Assembly (NCBI RefSeq): GCF_022807995.1
Contig: NZ_CP094351.1
Span: 3,937,001 to 4,001,000 of the forward strand
DNA length: 64,000 nucleotides
Source: Pseudomonas orientalis
GTDB lineage: Bacteria; Pseudomonadota; Gammaproteobacteria; Pseudomonadales; Pseudomonadaceae
Direction: 5' to 3'
Position numbers and translations under genes: made by a program. The notes below the pieces were generated by a model. It did no database searches. It was not told the DNA's origin and saw only the letters and a list, made by a program, of their open reading frames with translations. Every line of letters begins with the position of its first letter. The first letter of the stretch is position 1. This document shows, piece by piece, positions 8,601-20,200 of the stretch.

Positions 8601-10797
8601 TGCGCTTCTGACGTTTGACCAGGCGCGCGTGCCGCCTGCTGATCGAGACCGGCGCCTGGGCATACCAAGTCGGCATTTTGCTTGCCCGTGCGGCGCCCGC
8701 CATGACTATGTGCACGTTGTTCAGGGCCACTTCCCTGACATCGTGAGCGGGCACTTGCAGGCTTTGGGCAACCTCGGCCGCCAGCAGGGTCATTGCCAAT
8801 GCAGCATCGCTGACCTCGCTGAACACCCGTTCGCCCGCCACGATTTTCTGTCGCGCGTCCGCGAATCCCTTGACCTGCTCCTTGAGACCGACCAACAGCG
8901 CATCGCCACTGATGTCTGCAAAGCACACTGTGACGGGCTCGTTGCGTGGCAGGCACCGGGCCCAACTGCGCGCGACATTGCGCTCGGCACGCCCGATGCA
9001 CTGCCACAGCGGGTTCGGTTCGCGCGCCATGAAACTGGCCTGCAAACCCTGCGTCAGCGCCGTCAGGGATTTGAAGCGTTGCAAACCGCCCTCCAGCCCC
9101 GGCATGTACAACAGCATCGCCTGATGGGCATGGCCCGAGGCACCGGTCACCACTAACACGCCCAGCAATCGGAAGGCTGGCTGCGTGCCCCCGCCCAGGG
9201 TCACAGACAACACTCTACCTGCACCGATGCCGCGCTTTTGAGACGGTTCCTCGACCACTGCCCTGACCCGCGCCAGCAAGTGTTCGTCAATGAACTCAAG
9301 CCGGTGCATCAACCGCGCCTCGTTGATCAAGGCCGCGCCACGTGCCGCCAGCAAGCGCTCCTGGCGGCTCGGCACACCGTTGACAGGCCCCACCCAGAAC
9401 GCCTCGTCATCCAATCGATGTTCATAGCCCTCAAGCAAGGACGAGCAATGCTGACGCTGCTCCAGCCATTGCTGGTGCAAAGCAGCGACAGCCTTGAAGT
9501 CGGCCGTTTCCTCGCTTGGTTTGTCATCATCAAGCAAACGTGTCAGCGCCTTCTCATACTGCTGCTGTTTCTGCTCGCGCAGACGCAATGGCAGGTTCTG
9601 AGACAGGCTGGCGAAGCTGATTTGCGAAGAACGCTCGTGCTGGTCGCGGCTCAACATCTGCGCCAGCGTCGAACTCAAACCCGCCGGCATGCACAACAGC
9701 CTGCGCCCCTGTTCCACCTGCAATAGACGCTCGACCGGTTGCATATAGTCGCCTTTGATCGCATCGCCGGGAAACAGATAAGCGATATTGATATCCAGCA
9801 GGGTCGCCAGTTCGTTGTCCCACTGCACGTGCAACAGCGCCTTGGCGCTATGGTCGAGGGCATGACTGTCGATCAGCGGGCCCAACTGCCCCACCGACAT
9901 GGGCAGTGCGGAGGAGGCGGTGATGTCGGGCAACTCATGACGCCTGCGCAATGCCAGCGACGGCCAGAGTGAATGTGCCTGCGCCGTCACCAGTTCAGGG
10001 AAGCGATGCTGCCAGGCCTGTTGCGTGTCGAACTCGTAAAACAGCGGGGCCAGGCCCGGCAGGAACAGCACCTGTCGGGTCTGGGCAGGTTGCGCGTCGT
10101 AGTAGAGATGCAGCGCACCACTGAAGGGAACAAGCGCGCCGGACTTGCCTGGACATACCACTTGCGCCACCCGCAAACCGGCGTGCAGGCCTCCTGCCCG
10201 TGCACGTTGCTCGGCGGTAGGTGCCTCGACCGTCATCATGACCATGGCCAATCCATCATCGGATAACTGGTTGAATCCGTGAGCCAGCAGGGCCTGATCG
10301 CCGATCAGTGCGTGGTACACCTCACACCAGTACGCCTCGCGCGTCGCCAATCCATCTTCAGCCAGCACTTGCCAGAACGCTGGCGCCGCAGATTCGATGC
10401 GCGCCAATAGATCCACCTTGAGCACCCGGCTCAAGGCCGCGTCGGCCAGTTGTCTGGATGCACAGGCCCGTTGACTCAGCTTGCCCTCGCGAACGCACGC
10501 GCGCTCGGCCAGCAAGCGCATCACCGTATCGGTCAGGCTGCGGCGCCAGGGCGGCTCGCCAGGGATCAGGGGCACGTCGAGCAGCAAGGAGTCAGGGTCC
10601 ATTTCAAAGGTGTCGCGCAAGGTCTGGCGGATCAGGCGACTGATACGCGGCGCGCGCAGCTGCATCTGTTGCAGCAGGCGCGACCGGTAAGCACATCGTG
10701 CATGGGCGAGGTAAAGCTCATTGAGCTGGCGACTGGATTTGACGGTAGCGTCGAGGCGGTCGAGCAGAAGGGGTTCGGGTCCCATGTCCACGTCCAT
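5641..10797 (-). CDS. Giant DUF6543-type (dermonecrotic-toxin-like) protein
   Basis: This is a single uninterrupted reading frame of about 1718 residues. I recognise the general build of the large Pseudomonas proteins labelled DUF6543 or dermonecrotic toxin domain: a long helical N-terminal half, a hydrophobic membrane-like stretch around residues 1145-1210 (LLSMIPVVSIGVLLHDLLL), then a YGVYRRDG-type segment and a C-terminal region of unassigned fold. No signal peptide, repeat array or immunity gene is evident, and no catalytic motif can be named. I place the start at ATG 10797 or at the ATG 12 bases on (10785), not at the first possible ATG (10893). The latter would make the first residues of the protein overlap a rho-independent terminator. 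Neither chosen start has a strong ribosome site. It stands alone between convergent lysE and the purine genes. A role as a toxin or effector is inference from family label only. Confidence 0.6.
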   Translation of the reverse strand: MDVDMGPEPLLLDRLDATVKSSRQLNELYLAHARCAYRSRLLQQMQLRAPRISRLIRQTLRDTFEMDPDSLLLDVPLIPGEPPWRRSLTDTVMRLLAERACVREGKLSQRACASRQLADAALSRVLKVDLLARIESAAPAFWQVLAEDGLATREAYWCEVYHALIGDQALLAHGFNQLSDDGLAMVMMTVEAPTAEQRARAGGLHAGLRVAQVVCPGKSGALVPFSGALHLYYDAQPAQTRQVLFLPGLAPLFYEFDTQQAWQHRFPELVTAQAHSLWPSLALRRRHELPDITASSALPMSVGQLGPLIDSHALDHSAKALLHVQWDNELATLLDINIAYLFPGDAIKGDYMQPVERLLQVEQGRRLLCMPAGLSSTLAQMLSRDQHERSSQISFASLSQNLPLRLREQKQQQYEKALTRLLDDDKPSEETADFKAVAALHQQWLEQRQHCSSLLEGYEHRLDDEAFWVGPVNGVPSRQERLLAARGAALINEARLMHRLEFIDEHLLARVRAVVEEPSQKRGIGAGRVLSVTLGGGTQPAFRLLGVLVVTGASGHAHQAMLLYMPGLEGGLQRFKSLTALTQGLQASFMAREPNPLWQCIGRAERNVARSWARCLPRNEPVTVCFADISGDALLVGLKEQVKGFADARQKIVAGERVFSEVSDAALAMTLLAAEVAQSLQVPAHDVREVALNNVHIVMAGAARASKMPTWYAQAPVSISRRHARLVKRQKRSALNLQRQWVEALGSVEDFARPLLIRQLTLDGLYPEFDIDLPLFDIPDDVSKVWVGRPERLPGEAGPKTVVSKERTTYSFLHLALANLDPEAPWTAWRLTRTRYLVPAWKARLSVDYLIRTIAALDIGGQYDQKILSVGYGEGDRAQASAHSPLRHELLRRPVRRQTTVDLIGAQQLQLSEQAQQLFKRAIAVEPGPPSSLRLYFLRVEAVTVAWARHIAGMVVIQDPRMPRCVFYWPAASNYPALSEHASLDALRETLIKHWQAQENIAELATYIAPGSETQALAGYPGAITPVITPKTLWRSMLEQLRMFTLVDVAEPRALFIGRHLYRWFKSKRVFPAMALSEIELEIREQQEVMPAQWLGITETDASDMVAALAHAQVLAVQRKGRAESNSQASLQVYRLWRLGEQKAQTIRGLLSMIPVVSIGVLLHDLLLAARRLYHSGEAGEGVDLAIAVHQLVLDAALTFAPFKIGAVAKPLKQMPVRPMTLAFKQLHRRQQVHRQLSLRPPSSPMTFKGLEPYKLSGPASDAIELKGPIGKGSRFKNGEQFVTDAEGGRYGVYRRDGERQLRFKNVRTPGDNELILNIEEPRQWLLGADAPEPQPGPSSMVTPFWQQTLPPSKVPVSWAPPPVASAEQLGRRPHNLTSAWRDWGQPLGSRKAVEIAPYRKIFTIEEVSGPSLKVGERYYETLPGGSLANPDVVFLKPPGSLIDSIDSITMRLGDGTTPQPVLFTYGEDLRWTARESLFSQPLAASISARFADLTPSSARYAARRLVELADPGESALTSTRLLRIRAALDDWMPHVPGQTAQTDDLMRMLQPMRPRKLFSLYVGVDGQVGSFERMDFNLPSTFDRSLFVKAKGQSAITQKRVMASVEEVTRILQQHGFVVERLKLIYAPRYPHLSATHPASDKLYYIVPRWLDGKSMPMKLGSDRLLSNDWFLNKSRVYPALYRQVMVASNEGRLVKLIAGVQNAPRPTIYFIRPGEL

Positions 10798-10861
10798 TTT
10801 TTCTGAAAAAAAAAGACTAGGCAGCGGCAGCGACCGGTTGGCGCTACATAATTGAACGTCG

Positions 10862-10885
10862 AAAAAAAGCCCGCAGTGTGCGGGC
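10862..10885 (-). terminator. Rho-independent terminator of the hydroxyisourate hydrolase gene
   Basis: On the minus strand a perfect 7-base stem (TGCGGGC/GCCCGCA, 10869-10885) with a 3-base loop is followed by seven T residues. It lies 44 bases after the hydrolase stop and before the giant gene, so the two are transcribed separately. Confidence 0.85.
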
Positions 10886-10928
10886 GAAACCAACGAAGAG
10901 CATGTGGGGTGTGAAGCGAGGTGACGAC

Positions 10929-11282
10929 TCAGCTACCCCGGTAGGTGGAGTAGCTATAGGGCGAAATCAGCAAGGGCACATGGTAGTGGTCCTGCTCGGC
11001 ACTGATGCCGAAGCGCAACACCACCACATCGAGAAAGGCGGGTTCAGGCAACTGCACACCCCGGGCGCGGTAGTAATCACCGGCGCTGAACTGCAACTGG
11101 TACACGCCGCTGCGGTAATCGTCGCCTTGCAGCAGCGGTGCGTCGCAGCGACCGTCGCTGTTGGTCAACGCGGTGGCGACCAGTTCAAGCTGCGCGCCAT
11201 CGACTCGGTACAGCTCAACCTTGATTGCGCTGCCAGGGCAGCCGTGCGCGGCGTCCAAAACGTGTGTGGTCAAACGTCCCAT
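10929..11282 (-). CDS. uraH: 5-hydroxyisourate hydrolase (transthyretin-like)
   Basis: This 117-residue protein catalyses the second step after urate oxidation, the hydrolysis of 5-hydroxyisourate to OHCU. The signature is clear: an N-terminal LTTHVLDAAHG with the catalytic His, an Arg/His pair further in (SAEQDHYHVPLLISP), and the invariant C-terminal YRGS tetrapeptide, which distinguishes the enzyme from transthyretin. No periplasmic signal peptide is visible, so it should act in the cytoplasm. It is transcribed away from puuE across a shared region that contains a REPIN and two copies of the TTGTATACAA-like operator, and it ends in a strong terminator. Confidence 0.95.
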   Translation of the reverse strand: MGRLTTHVLDAAHGCPGSAIKVELYRVDGAQLELVATALTNSDGRCDAPLLQGDDYRSGVYQLQFSAGDYYRARGVQLPEPAFLDVVVLRFGISAEQDHYHVPLLISPYSYSTYRGS

Positions 11283-14200
11283 GGCTTTATGCGCCTCCCG
11301 AAGTCAGTAATAGTGAAACCCGCACTTTTTCAGGGCAGTGAAAAAGCCGGCGATGGCTGATTAAGACACTTTTATAAAAAATTGTACACAATAAATTCAA
11401 CGAGCTTCCAATCCCCTGCAGGAGCGAGCTTGCTCGCGAAAAACGCCAACGATAACGCGGGCTCGCGGGATGAAAAGTGGCGGCCTCAGGTTTTTCGCGA
11501 GCAAGCTCGCTCCTACAGTGGGCTTTTTCATCTTAACCTGACCACTCAGGCAAGTTTCTTGCAGGCAGAACTTTCAGAAAAAATGCAGTAATGCAGGCTT
11601 ACAAAATTTGCGATAAGTTGTATACAATCACTCATCGCTGTGACGCCCCCCAGTCTTTCCACTGCCCGGCCGCCACACTATCTGCTACCACGAACAAGAA
11701 GGAAGACTGCAGTGAGCGCTGACTATCCACGCGACCTGATCGGTTACGGCAGTAACCCTCCTCATCCCCACTGGCCGGGCAAGGCACGTATTGCGCTGTC
11801 GTTCGTACTCAATTACGAAGAAGGCGGCGAGCGCAATATCCTGCATGGCGACAAGGAATCCGAAGCCTTCCTCTCGGAAATGGTCTCGGCCCAGCCGCTG
11901 CAAGGCCAGCGCAACATGAGCATGGAATCGCTGTACGAGTACGGCAGCCGTGCCGGGGTGTGGCGCATCCTCAAATTGTTTAAAGAGTTCGATATCCCGC
12001 TGACCATCTTCGCCGTGGCCATGGCCGCCCAGCGTCATCCGGACGTGATCCGCGCCATGGTTGCCGCCGGCCACGAGATCTGCAGCCACGGCTACCGCTG
12101 GATCGACTACCAGTACATGGACGAGGCCCAGGAGCGCGAGCATATGCTCGAAGCGATCCGCATCCTTACCGAACTGACCGGCGAACGCCCGCTGGGCTGG
12201 TACACCGGCCGCACCGGCCCCAACACCCGGCGACTGGTGATGGAGGAAGGCGGCTTCCTCTATGACTGCGACACCTACGATGACGACCTGCCCTACTGGG
12301 AACCCAACACTCCCACCGGCAAGCCGCACCTGGTGATCCCTTATACCCTGGACACCAACGATATGCGCTTCACCCAGGTGCAGGGTTTCAACAAGGGCGA
12401 TGACTTCTACGAGTACCTAAAGGACGCCTTCGACGTGCTGTATGCCGAGGGCGCTGAGGCGCCGAAGATGTTGTCCATCGGCCTGCATTGCCGCCTGATC
12501 GGCCGCCCGGCGCGCCTGGCTTCGCTCAAGCGCTTTATCGAGTACGCCAAAAGCCATGAACAGGTGTGGTTCACCCGCCGCGTCGACATTGCCCGTCACT
12601 GGCACGAAACCCACCCGTTCACGGGAGCCGCGAAATGACTGCATTCCAGAACTTGAAACCGTCGAGCCTGAGCCGCGATGAATTCGTCGCCGCCTTCGCC
12701 GATATCTACGAACACTCGCCATGGGTGGCTGAAAAGGCCTTCGACCTGGGCCAGGACGCGTCGATCGACCAGATCGAAACCCTGCACCAGCGCATGAGCG
12801 ATATCCTGTTGAGCGCCGATCATGCCAGTCAACTGGCCCTGATCAACGCTCACCCGGACCTGGCAGGCAGAGCTGCCGTCCAGGGCCAACTGACCCAAGC
12901 CAGCACCGATGAACAAGCCGGCGCGGGTATTCACCAATGCACGGCCGAAGAGTTTTCTCGCTTCACCGAGCTGAACGAGGCCTACAAGGCCAAGTTCAAG
13001 TTTCCCTTCATCATGGCGGTAAAAGGCAGCAACCGACATCAGATCCTGGCCGCGTTCGAAACGCGCATCCACCACTCGGCAGACGCCGAGTTCAAGTGCG
13101 CACTGGCAGAGATCAACAAGATCGCGTTGTTCCGATTACTGACCCTCTAAACGACCATCCCCAGCCACTCTATCCAAGGCAGACAAGAAGAATGAAAGCT
13201 TACGCCGTACCTTTCGAGAAGTTCGTCAACCTCGCCGACGCCCGCCTGGGCACCAGGATCATCTCGGTGACCGATGACTGGTTCGCCGACGCCAACCGCC
13301 TGTTCCAGCCGACCCCGGCCGTGTGGAAGGAGGGCGTTTTCGATGACAACGGCAAGTGGATGGACGGCTGGGAGTCGCGCCGCAAGCGCTTCGAAGGCTA
13401 CGACAGCGCAGTGATCCGCCTCGGCGTGCCGGGTTCGATCAAAGGCGTGGACATCGACACTTCATTCTTCACCGGCAACTACCCGCCGTCGGCATCGCTG
13501 GAGGCCTGCTTCCTGGCCTCGGGCGAGCCTGACGAGCACACCCAGTGGGTGGAAGTGCTGTCGGCCGTCGAGCTGCAGGGCAACAGCCACCACTACCACG
13601 AGATCAACAACGCGCAGGCGTTCAGCCACCTGCGCTTCAACATCTACCCGGATGGCGGCGTGGCCCGTCTGCGTGTGTACGGCGTGCCGTTCCGCGACTG
13701 GTCCGCCGTGGGCGACAACGAACAGGTCGACCTCGCCGCTGCGCTCAATGGCGGTCGTGCCCTGGCCTGCTCCGATGAACACTTCGGGCGCATGAGCAAC
13801 ATCCTCAACCCGGGCCGTGGCATCAACATGGGCGATGGCTGGGAAACCGCGCGTCGGCGCACACCGGGCAATGACTGGGTGATCGTCGCGCTGGGCCACC
13901 CGGGCGAGATCGAGAAAATCATCGTCGACACCCTGCACTTCAAGGGCAACTACCCGGACACCTGCTCGATCCAGGGCGCGTTCGTCAAGGGCGGCACCGA
14001 CAGCCAGATCGAGACCCAGTCGCTGTTCTGGCGCGAACTGCTGCCGGCGCAGAAGCTGGAAATGCACGCCGAACACACCTTCGCCGAGCAGATCAAGGCG
14101 CTGGGGCCGATTACCCATATCCGCCTGAACGTGTTCCCGGATGGCGGTGTGAGCCGTCTGCGCGTCCTGGGCAAAGTATCGAAGTAATGCTGAGACTGTA

Positions 14201-17200
14201 GGAGCGAGCTTGCTCGCGAAGATTGTCAACGATAACGCGCCCATCCTGGATAAACGCGGTGTCCTTGAGCTTTTCGCGAGCAAGCTCGCTCCTACAAAGA
14301 TTCAATAACAACTCCAGATTAAGAAGACAGCCATGCGCACACTGATGATCGAACCCCTGACCAAAGAAGCCTTCGCCCCTTTTGGAGACGTTATCGAAAC
14401 CGATGGCAGCGATCACTTCATGATCAACAACGGGTCGACCATGCGCTTTCACAAACTGGCGACGGTCGAAACGGCGCAGCCCGAAGACCACGCCATCATC
14501 AGCATCTTCCGCGCCGACGCGCAGGACATGCCGTTGACCGTGTGCATGCTGGAACGACACCCGCTGGGCAGCCAGGCCTTCATTCCGCTGCTCGGCAACC
14601 CCTTTCTGATCGTGGTCGCGCCCCTTGGCGATGCACCTGTATCAGGCTTGGTCCGCGCCTTCGTCACCAACGGCAGGCAGGGCATCAATTACCATCGCGG
14701 CGTCTGGCACCACCCGGTGCTGACGATCGAAAAGCGGGATGACTTCCTGGTGGTTGATCGCAGTGGCACAGGCAATAACTGCGATGAGCATTTTTTCCAA
14801 GAGGATGAGCGTTTGATCCTCGCCCCCCACCAATAAGAGAAGGCCGGATCACCCGACAACAAGGGTGACAGGCGAGAGGTAAAGACTGTGGAAGCACATC
14901 TGTTGGAATGGCTGAACCTGAGCGTGCGCTGGGTTCACATGATCACTGGCGTCGCCTGGATCGGCGCTTCGTTCTACTTCGTCTGGCTGGAAAACAACCT
15001 CAACCGCGTCAACCCCAAAAGCGGCCTGGCCGGTGACTTGTGGGCGATCCACGGTGGCGGTATCTACCACCTGGAAAAATACAAACTGGCCCCGCCGACC
15101 ATGCCGGACAACCTGCACTGGTTCAAATGGGAAGCCTATTTCACCTGGATGTCGGGCGTCGCGCTGCTGTGCGTGGTGTTCTATTGGAACCCGACACTGT
15201 ACCTGCTGGCCCCCGGCAGCACCCTGAGCGGCACCGAAGGCGTGTTGCTGGGCATCGGCTCGCTGTTCGCCGGCTGGTTCATCTACTCCTTTCTCTGCGA
15301 CTCGGCCCTGGGCAAGCGCCCTGCCCTGCTCGGCCTGATTCTGTTCGTGCTGCTGATTGCAGCGGCCTACTGTTTCAGCAAGGTGTTCAGCGGCCGTGGC
15401 GCCTACCTGCATGTGGGTGCGGTGATCGGTACGATCATGGTCGGCAACGTGTTCCGTATCATCATGCCCGCCCAGCGCGCACTGGTGGCGGCCATTGCCG
15501 AGAACCGCACGCCGGACCCGGCACTGCCGGCCAAAGGCCTGCTGCGTTCGCGCCACAACAACTACTTCACCCTGCCGGTGCTGTTCATCATGATCAGCAA
15601 CCACTTCCCGAGCACCTACGGCAGCCAATACAACTGGCTGATCCTGGCCGGGATCGCCGTGGCGGCGGTGCTGGTGCGGCACTACTTCAACACCCGGCAT
15701 AACAGCCAGAAGTATGCCTGGACCTTGCCGGTGGGCGCGCTGGCGATGATCAGCCTGGCCTATGTGACCGGGCCCAAGCCGGCGCCGGAAGTGGCCAAGG
15801 CGCCTGCGGCCATCGAGTACCAGCCATTGCCGGAAACCGCCCTGGGTGGTGGCCTGAAACCGGCTGCGCCTGCCACACCGGCGGCTGAACCGGCACCGGC
15901 CCAGGCCGGCACCGACTTCGGCCAGGTGCACCACGTGATCGAGCAACGCTGCACGGTGTGCCACTCGGCCAAACCCACCAGCCCGTTGTTCAGTACCGCA
16001 CCGGCCGGTGTGATGTTCGATACACCGGCACAGATCCAGCAGCAAGCCGCGCGCATTCAAGCGCAGGCCGTGGCCAGCCAGATCATGCCGTTGGGCAACA
16101 TTACCCAGATGACCCAGCAGGAAAGAGACCTGATCGGCACTTGGATCAACCAGGGAGCCCGCACCAATTAACTATGTGCCTCACCCACTGTAGGAGCGAG
16201 CTTGCTCGCGAAGGACGTCAACGATAACGCGCACATGCTGAATGAACGCGGCGCTCTTGGGTTCTTCGCGAGCAAGCTCGCTCCTACAGAATTGAGAACA
16301 GCGCTAATGGCAATTGAATGCCAAACAACACAAAAATAAAAAGATTCGAGGTGTTGCATGTCCCAGTTAGAAACCCAGACTCCTGCCGCGCCCGCCATGG
16401 TGCGGCTGCCCCTCTTGCAACTGATTCTGGTTGGCCTGCAACACGTCTTGCTGATGTACGGCGGCGCCGTGGCCGTGCCCTTGATCATTGGCCAGGCCGC
16501 GGGCCTCGGCCGTGAAGAAATCGCCTTCCTGATCAACGCTGACCTGTTGGTCGCCGGCATCGCCACCCTGGTGCAGTCGTTCGGCATCGGTCCGCTGGGC
16601 ATCCGCATGCCAGTGATGATGGGTGCCAGTTTCGCCGCCGTCGGCAGCATGGTCGCCATGGCCGGCATGCCGGGGATCGGTTTGCAGGGCATCTTCGGCG
16701 CGACCATCGCCGCCGGGTTCTTCGGCATGCTCATCGCGCCATTCATGTCCAAGGTGGTGCGCTTTTTCCCGCCACTGGTGACCGGCACCGTGATCACCGC
16801 AATTGGCCTGTCGCTGTTTCCCGTCGCCGTGAACTGGGCCGGGGGCGGCAGCGCCGCCGCAACGTTCGGCTCACCGGTGTACCTGGCCGTGGCCGCGCTG
16901 GTGCTGGCCACCATCCTGCTGATCAACCGCTTCATGCGCGGCTTCTGGGTGAATATCTCGGTACTGATCGGCATGGGCCTGGGCTACGCATTGTGCGGCG
17001 TTATCGGCATGGTCGACCTCAGCGGCCTCGCCCAGGCGCCGTGGGTGCAGGTGGTGACGCCGCTGCACTTCGGCATGCCGAAGTTCGAGTTGGCGCCGAT
17101 CCTGTCGATGTGCCTGGTGGTGGTGATCATCTTTGTCGAATCCACCGGCATGTTCCTTGCCCTGGGCAAGATCACCGGCCAGGAGGTCACGCCAAGGATG

Positions 17201-20200
17201 CTGCGCCGCGGCCTGCTGTGTGATGCCGGCGCGTCATTCTTCGCCGGTTTCTTCAACACCTTCACCCACTCCTCGTTCGCGCAGAATATCGGCCTGGTGC
17301 AGATGACCGGCGTGCGCTGCCGCTCGGTCACGATCATGGCCGGGGTGTTTTTGATGGTGCTGAGCCTGTTGCCCAAGGCCGCCTATCTGGTCGCCTCGAT
17401 TCCGCCGGCGGTACTGGGCGGCGCGGCCATTGCCATGTTCGGCATGGTGGCGGCGACCGGCATCAAGATCCTGCAGGAGGCCGACATCGCTGACCGGCGC
17501 AACCAGTTGCTGGTGGCGGTAAGCATCGGCATGGGCCTGATCCCGGTGGTGCGCCCGGAATTCTTCGCGCAATTGCCGTCGTGGCTGAGCCCGATCACCC
17601 ACAGTGGCATCGCCATGGCCACCCTCAGCGCGTTGTCCCTGAATATCCTGTTCAACATTCTCGGCGGTGCCGAGCGCCCTGCCGTTGAGCACGCCCACAC
17701 CTGACCCATGCCCCATTGTCGCCCGGTGCGCGCTGTAACGGCGCACTTGAGCCCCGACGTGGGAGCCAGTATTCTCCGCGCCCGCTTGAATCGACGGTTT
17801 TTTACCGCCTTGGCGCGGCTTTTGCTGTAGCCATAAAGCTGACCAATCAGACGAGTTTTCAGCAAATCCAAAGACGCCACATCAGAGCGCCAGATTAGAA
17901 AAACCATAAAACTTTAACTCGGGAGCACCGAATGAAACCTATGTTCAAAGGCCTGATGCTGGCGGGATCCCTGCTGGCCGGCGGCCAAGCCGTGGCCGGT
18001 GATGTGTTGCAGTGGCAGAACAACAGCCTGACGTATCTGTGGGGCAAGAGCTTTACCGTCAACCCGCAGATCCAGCAAACCGTCACCTTCGAACATGCCG
18101 ACGCGTGGAAGTACGGCGACAACTTCTTCTTCCTCGACCGCATCTTCTACAATGGCAAGGAAGACGGCAACGTCGGTCCGAACACCTACTACGGCGAGTT
18201 CAGCCCGCGTTTGTCGTTCGGCAAAATCCTCGACAAGGACCTGTCATTCGGCCCGATCAAAGATGTCTTGCTGGCCTTCACCTACGAGTTCGGCGAAGGG
18301 GATAACGAGTCGTACCTGCTGGGCCCCGCGTTTGACTTGAATATTCCGGGTTTCGACTATTTCCAGCTGAACTTCTACCAGCGCCAGACCGAAGGCAACC
18401 GCCCGGGCGACGGCGTGTGGCAGATCACCCCGGTGTGGTCATACACAATTCCCGTCGGCAGCTCAGACGTATTGATCGACGGTTTCATGGACTGGGTGGT
18501 AGATAACGACAAAAACGCCCGTGGCACCTATCACGCCAACCTGCACTTCAACCCGCAGGTCAAATACGACCTCGGTAAAGCGCTGCATTGGGGTGACAAG
18601 CAGTTGTATGTAGGTTTTGAATACGACTATTGGAAGAACAAGTACGGGATCGAGGACAGCGGCGCCTTCAAGTCGACCCAGGACACCGCAAGCTTCCTGG
18701 TGAAATACCACTTCTGATCAAACACCGCAGTTCGAATGTGGGAGGGGGCTTGCCCCCGATGGCAGTGTGCAAGTCAACAAATCCAGTGACTGACACACCG
18801 CTATCGGGGGCAAGCCCCCTCCCACATTCAGCTCTACACATTCAGCTCTGCGTCAGGCCGAGGAACCGGGTTATTTCCTCACGCTTGGCCAGCGCATCCT
18901 TGCGCCCCAATTCGATCAGTTCGCTGCAATACCCCGCCTCGAACAGCAAGTAACTCAACACCCCCGCCCCGCTGGTTTTGGTCGCCCCAGGCCCACGCAG
19001 GAACATGCGCAACGCCGCCGGCAGTTCCTGGCGATGGCGTGCCGCGATTTCGTCGATCGGCTGACTGGGCGCAATCACCAGCACTTCCACAGCCGCCAGC
19101 CCGGGCGAGACATCGCTGAATTGATTCAAGCGTTCCAGCAATTCGATATCGCTTTCCAGGCTGTCAATGAAGGTGCTGTTGAGCATGTGGCCGCCGATCT
19201 GAGCCAGGCTCGGCTGCTGGCCGGTATAGGTGCGCGGCATCGAGGGTTCGTTGCCGCGCGGGTTACCGCTGACGCCCACCACCAGCACGCGGCTGGCGCC
19301 CAGGTGCAAGGCCGGGCTGATCGGGGCCGACTGGCGCACGGCGCCGTCACCGAAGTATTCCTGGTCGAGTTTCACCGGGGCGAACAGCAGGGGAATCGCT
19401 GAGCTGGCCAGCAAGTGCTCAACCGTGAGTGGGGTCGGCACACCGATGCGCCGATGGCGCAGCCAGGGGTCGATGGTCCCGCCGCCTTGATAGAAGGTCA
19501 CCGCTTGCCCGGATTCATAGCCGAATGCGGTGACCGCCACGGCGTGCAGGTGTTTGCGCTGGATGGCTTCGTCGATGCCCGCCAGATGCAGTTTGTCCTG
19601 CAGCAAATCGCGCAGCGGTGAACTGTCGAGCAACGCCACCGGGAACTGCCTGCCCAGGCCCAACAGGCTATGAAAGAGGAAGCGACTGGCCTGGCGAATC
19701 ACGCCCGGCCAATCGCTGCGCAGCACCAGATGGCTGCGAAAGCCCTGCCAGAATGCGGTGAGGCGTTCGATAGCGGCGGTGAAGTCCGTCGCGCCACTGG
19801 CCAGAGTGACCGCATTGATCGCCCCGGCCGAAGTGCCGACGATCACCGGGAAAGGATTGGGCGCCCCCGGCGGCAGCAACTCGGCAATCGCCGCCAACAC
19901 CCCTACCTGATACGCCGCACGTGCCCCGCCGCCGGAAAGAATCAAGCCTGTGACCGGTTCAGCTGAGCGCATTGCGTCACTCCATGTGGCGAAAAATTGG
20001 GCTTAACAACGTCACATCATTGTAGGAGCGAGCTTGCTCGCGAAGATCGCCAACGATTACGCGTACATCCTAGGTGAACGCGGTGCTATTGGGTTTTTCG
20101 CGAGCAAGCTCGCTCCTACAGTGACAGCAGGATTATCGACGGCGTTTTTCGTACAGCTTGGGTTCGCCCGGTGGCCGGCTCTTGAAGCGGCGGTGGGTCC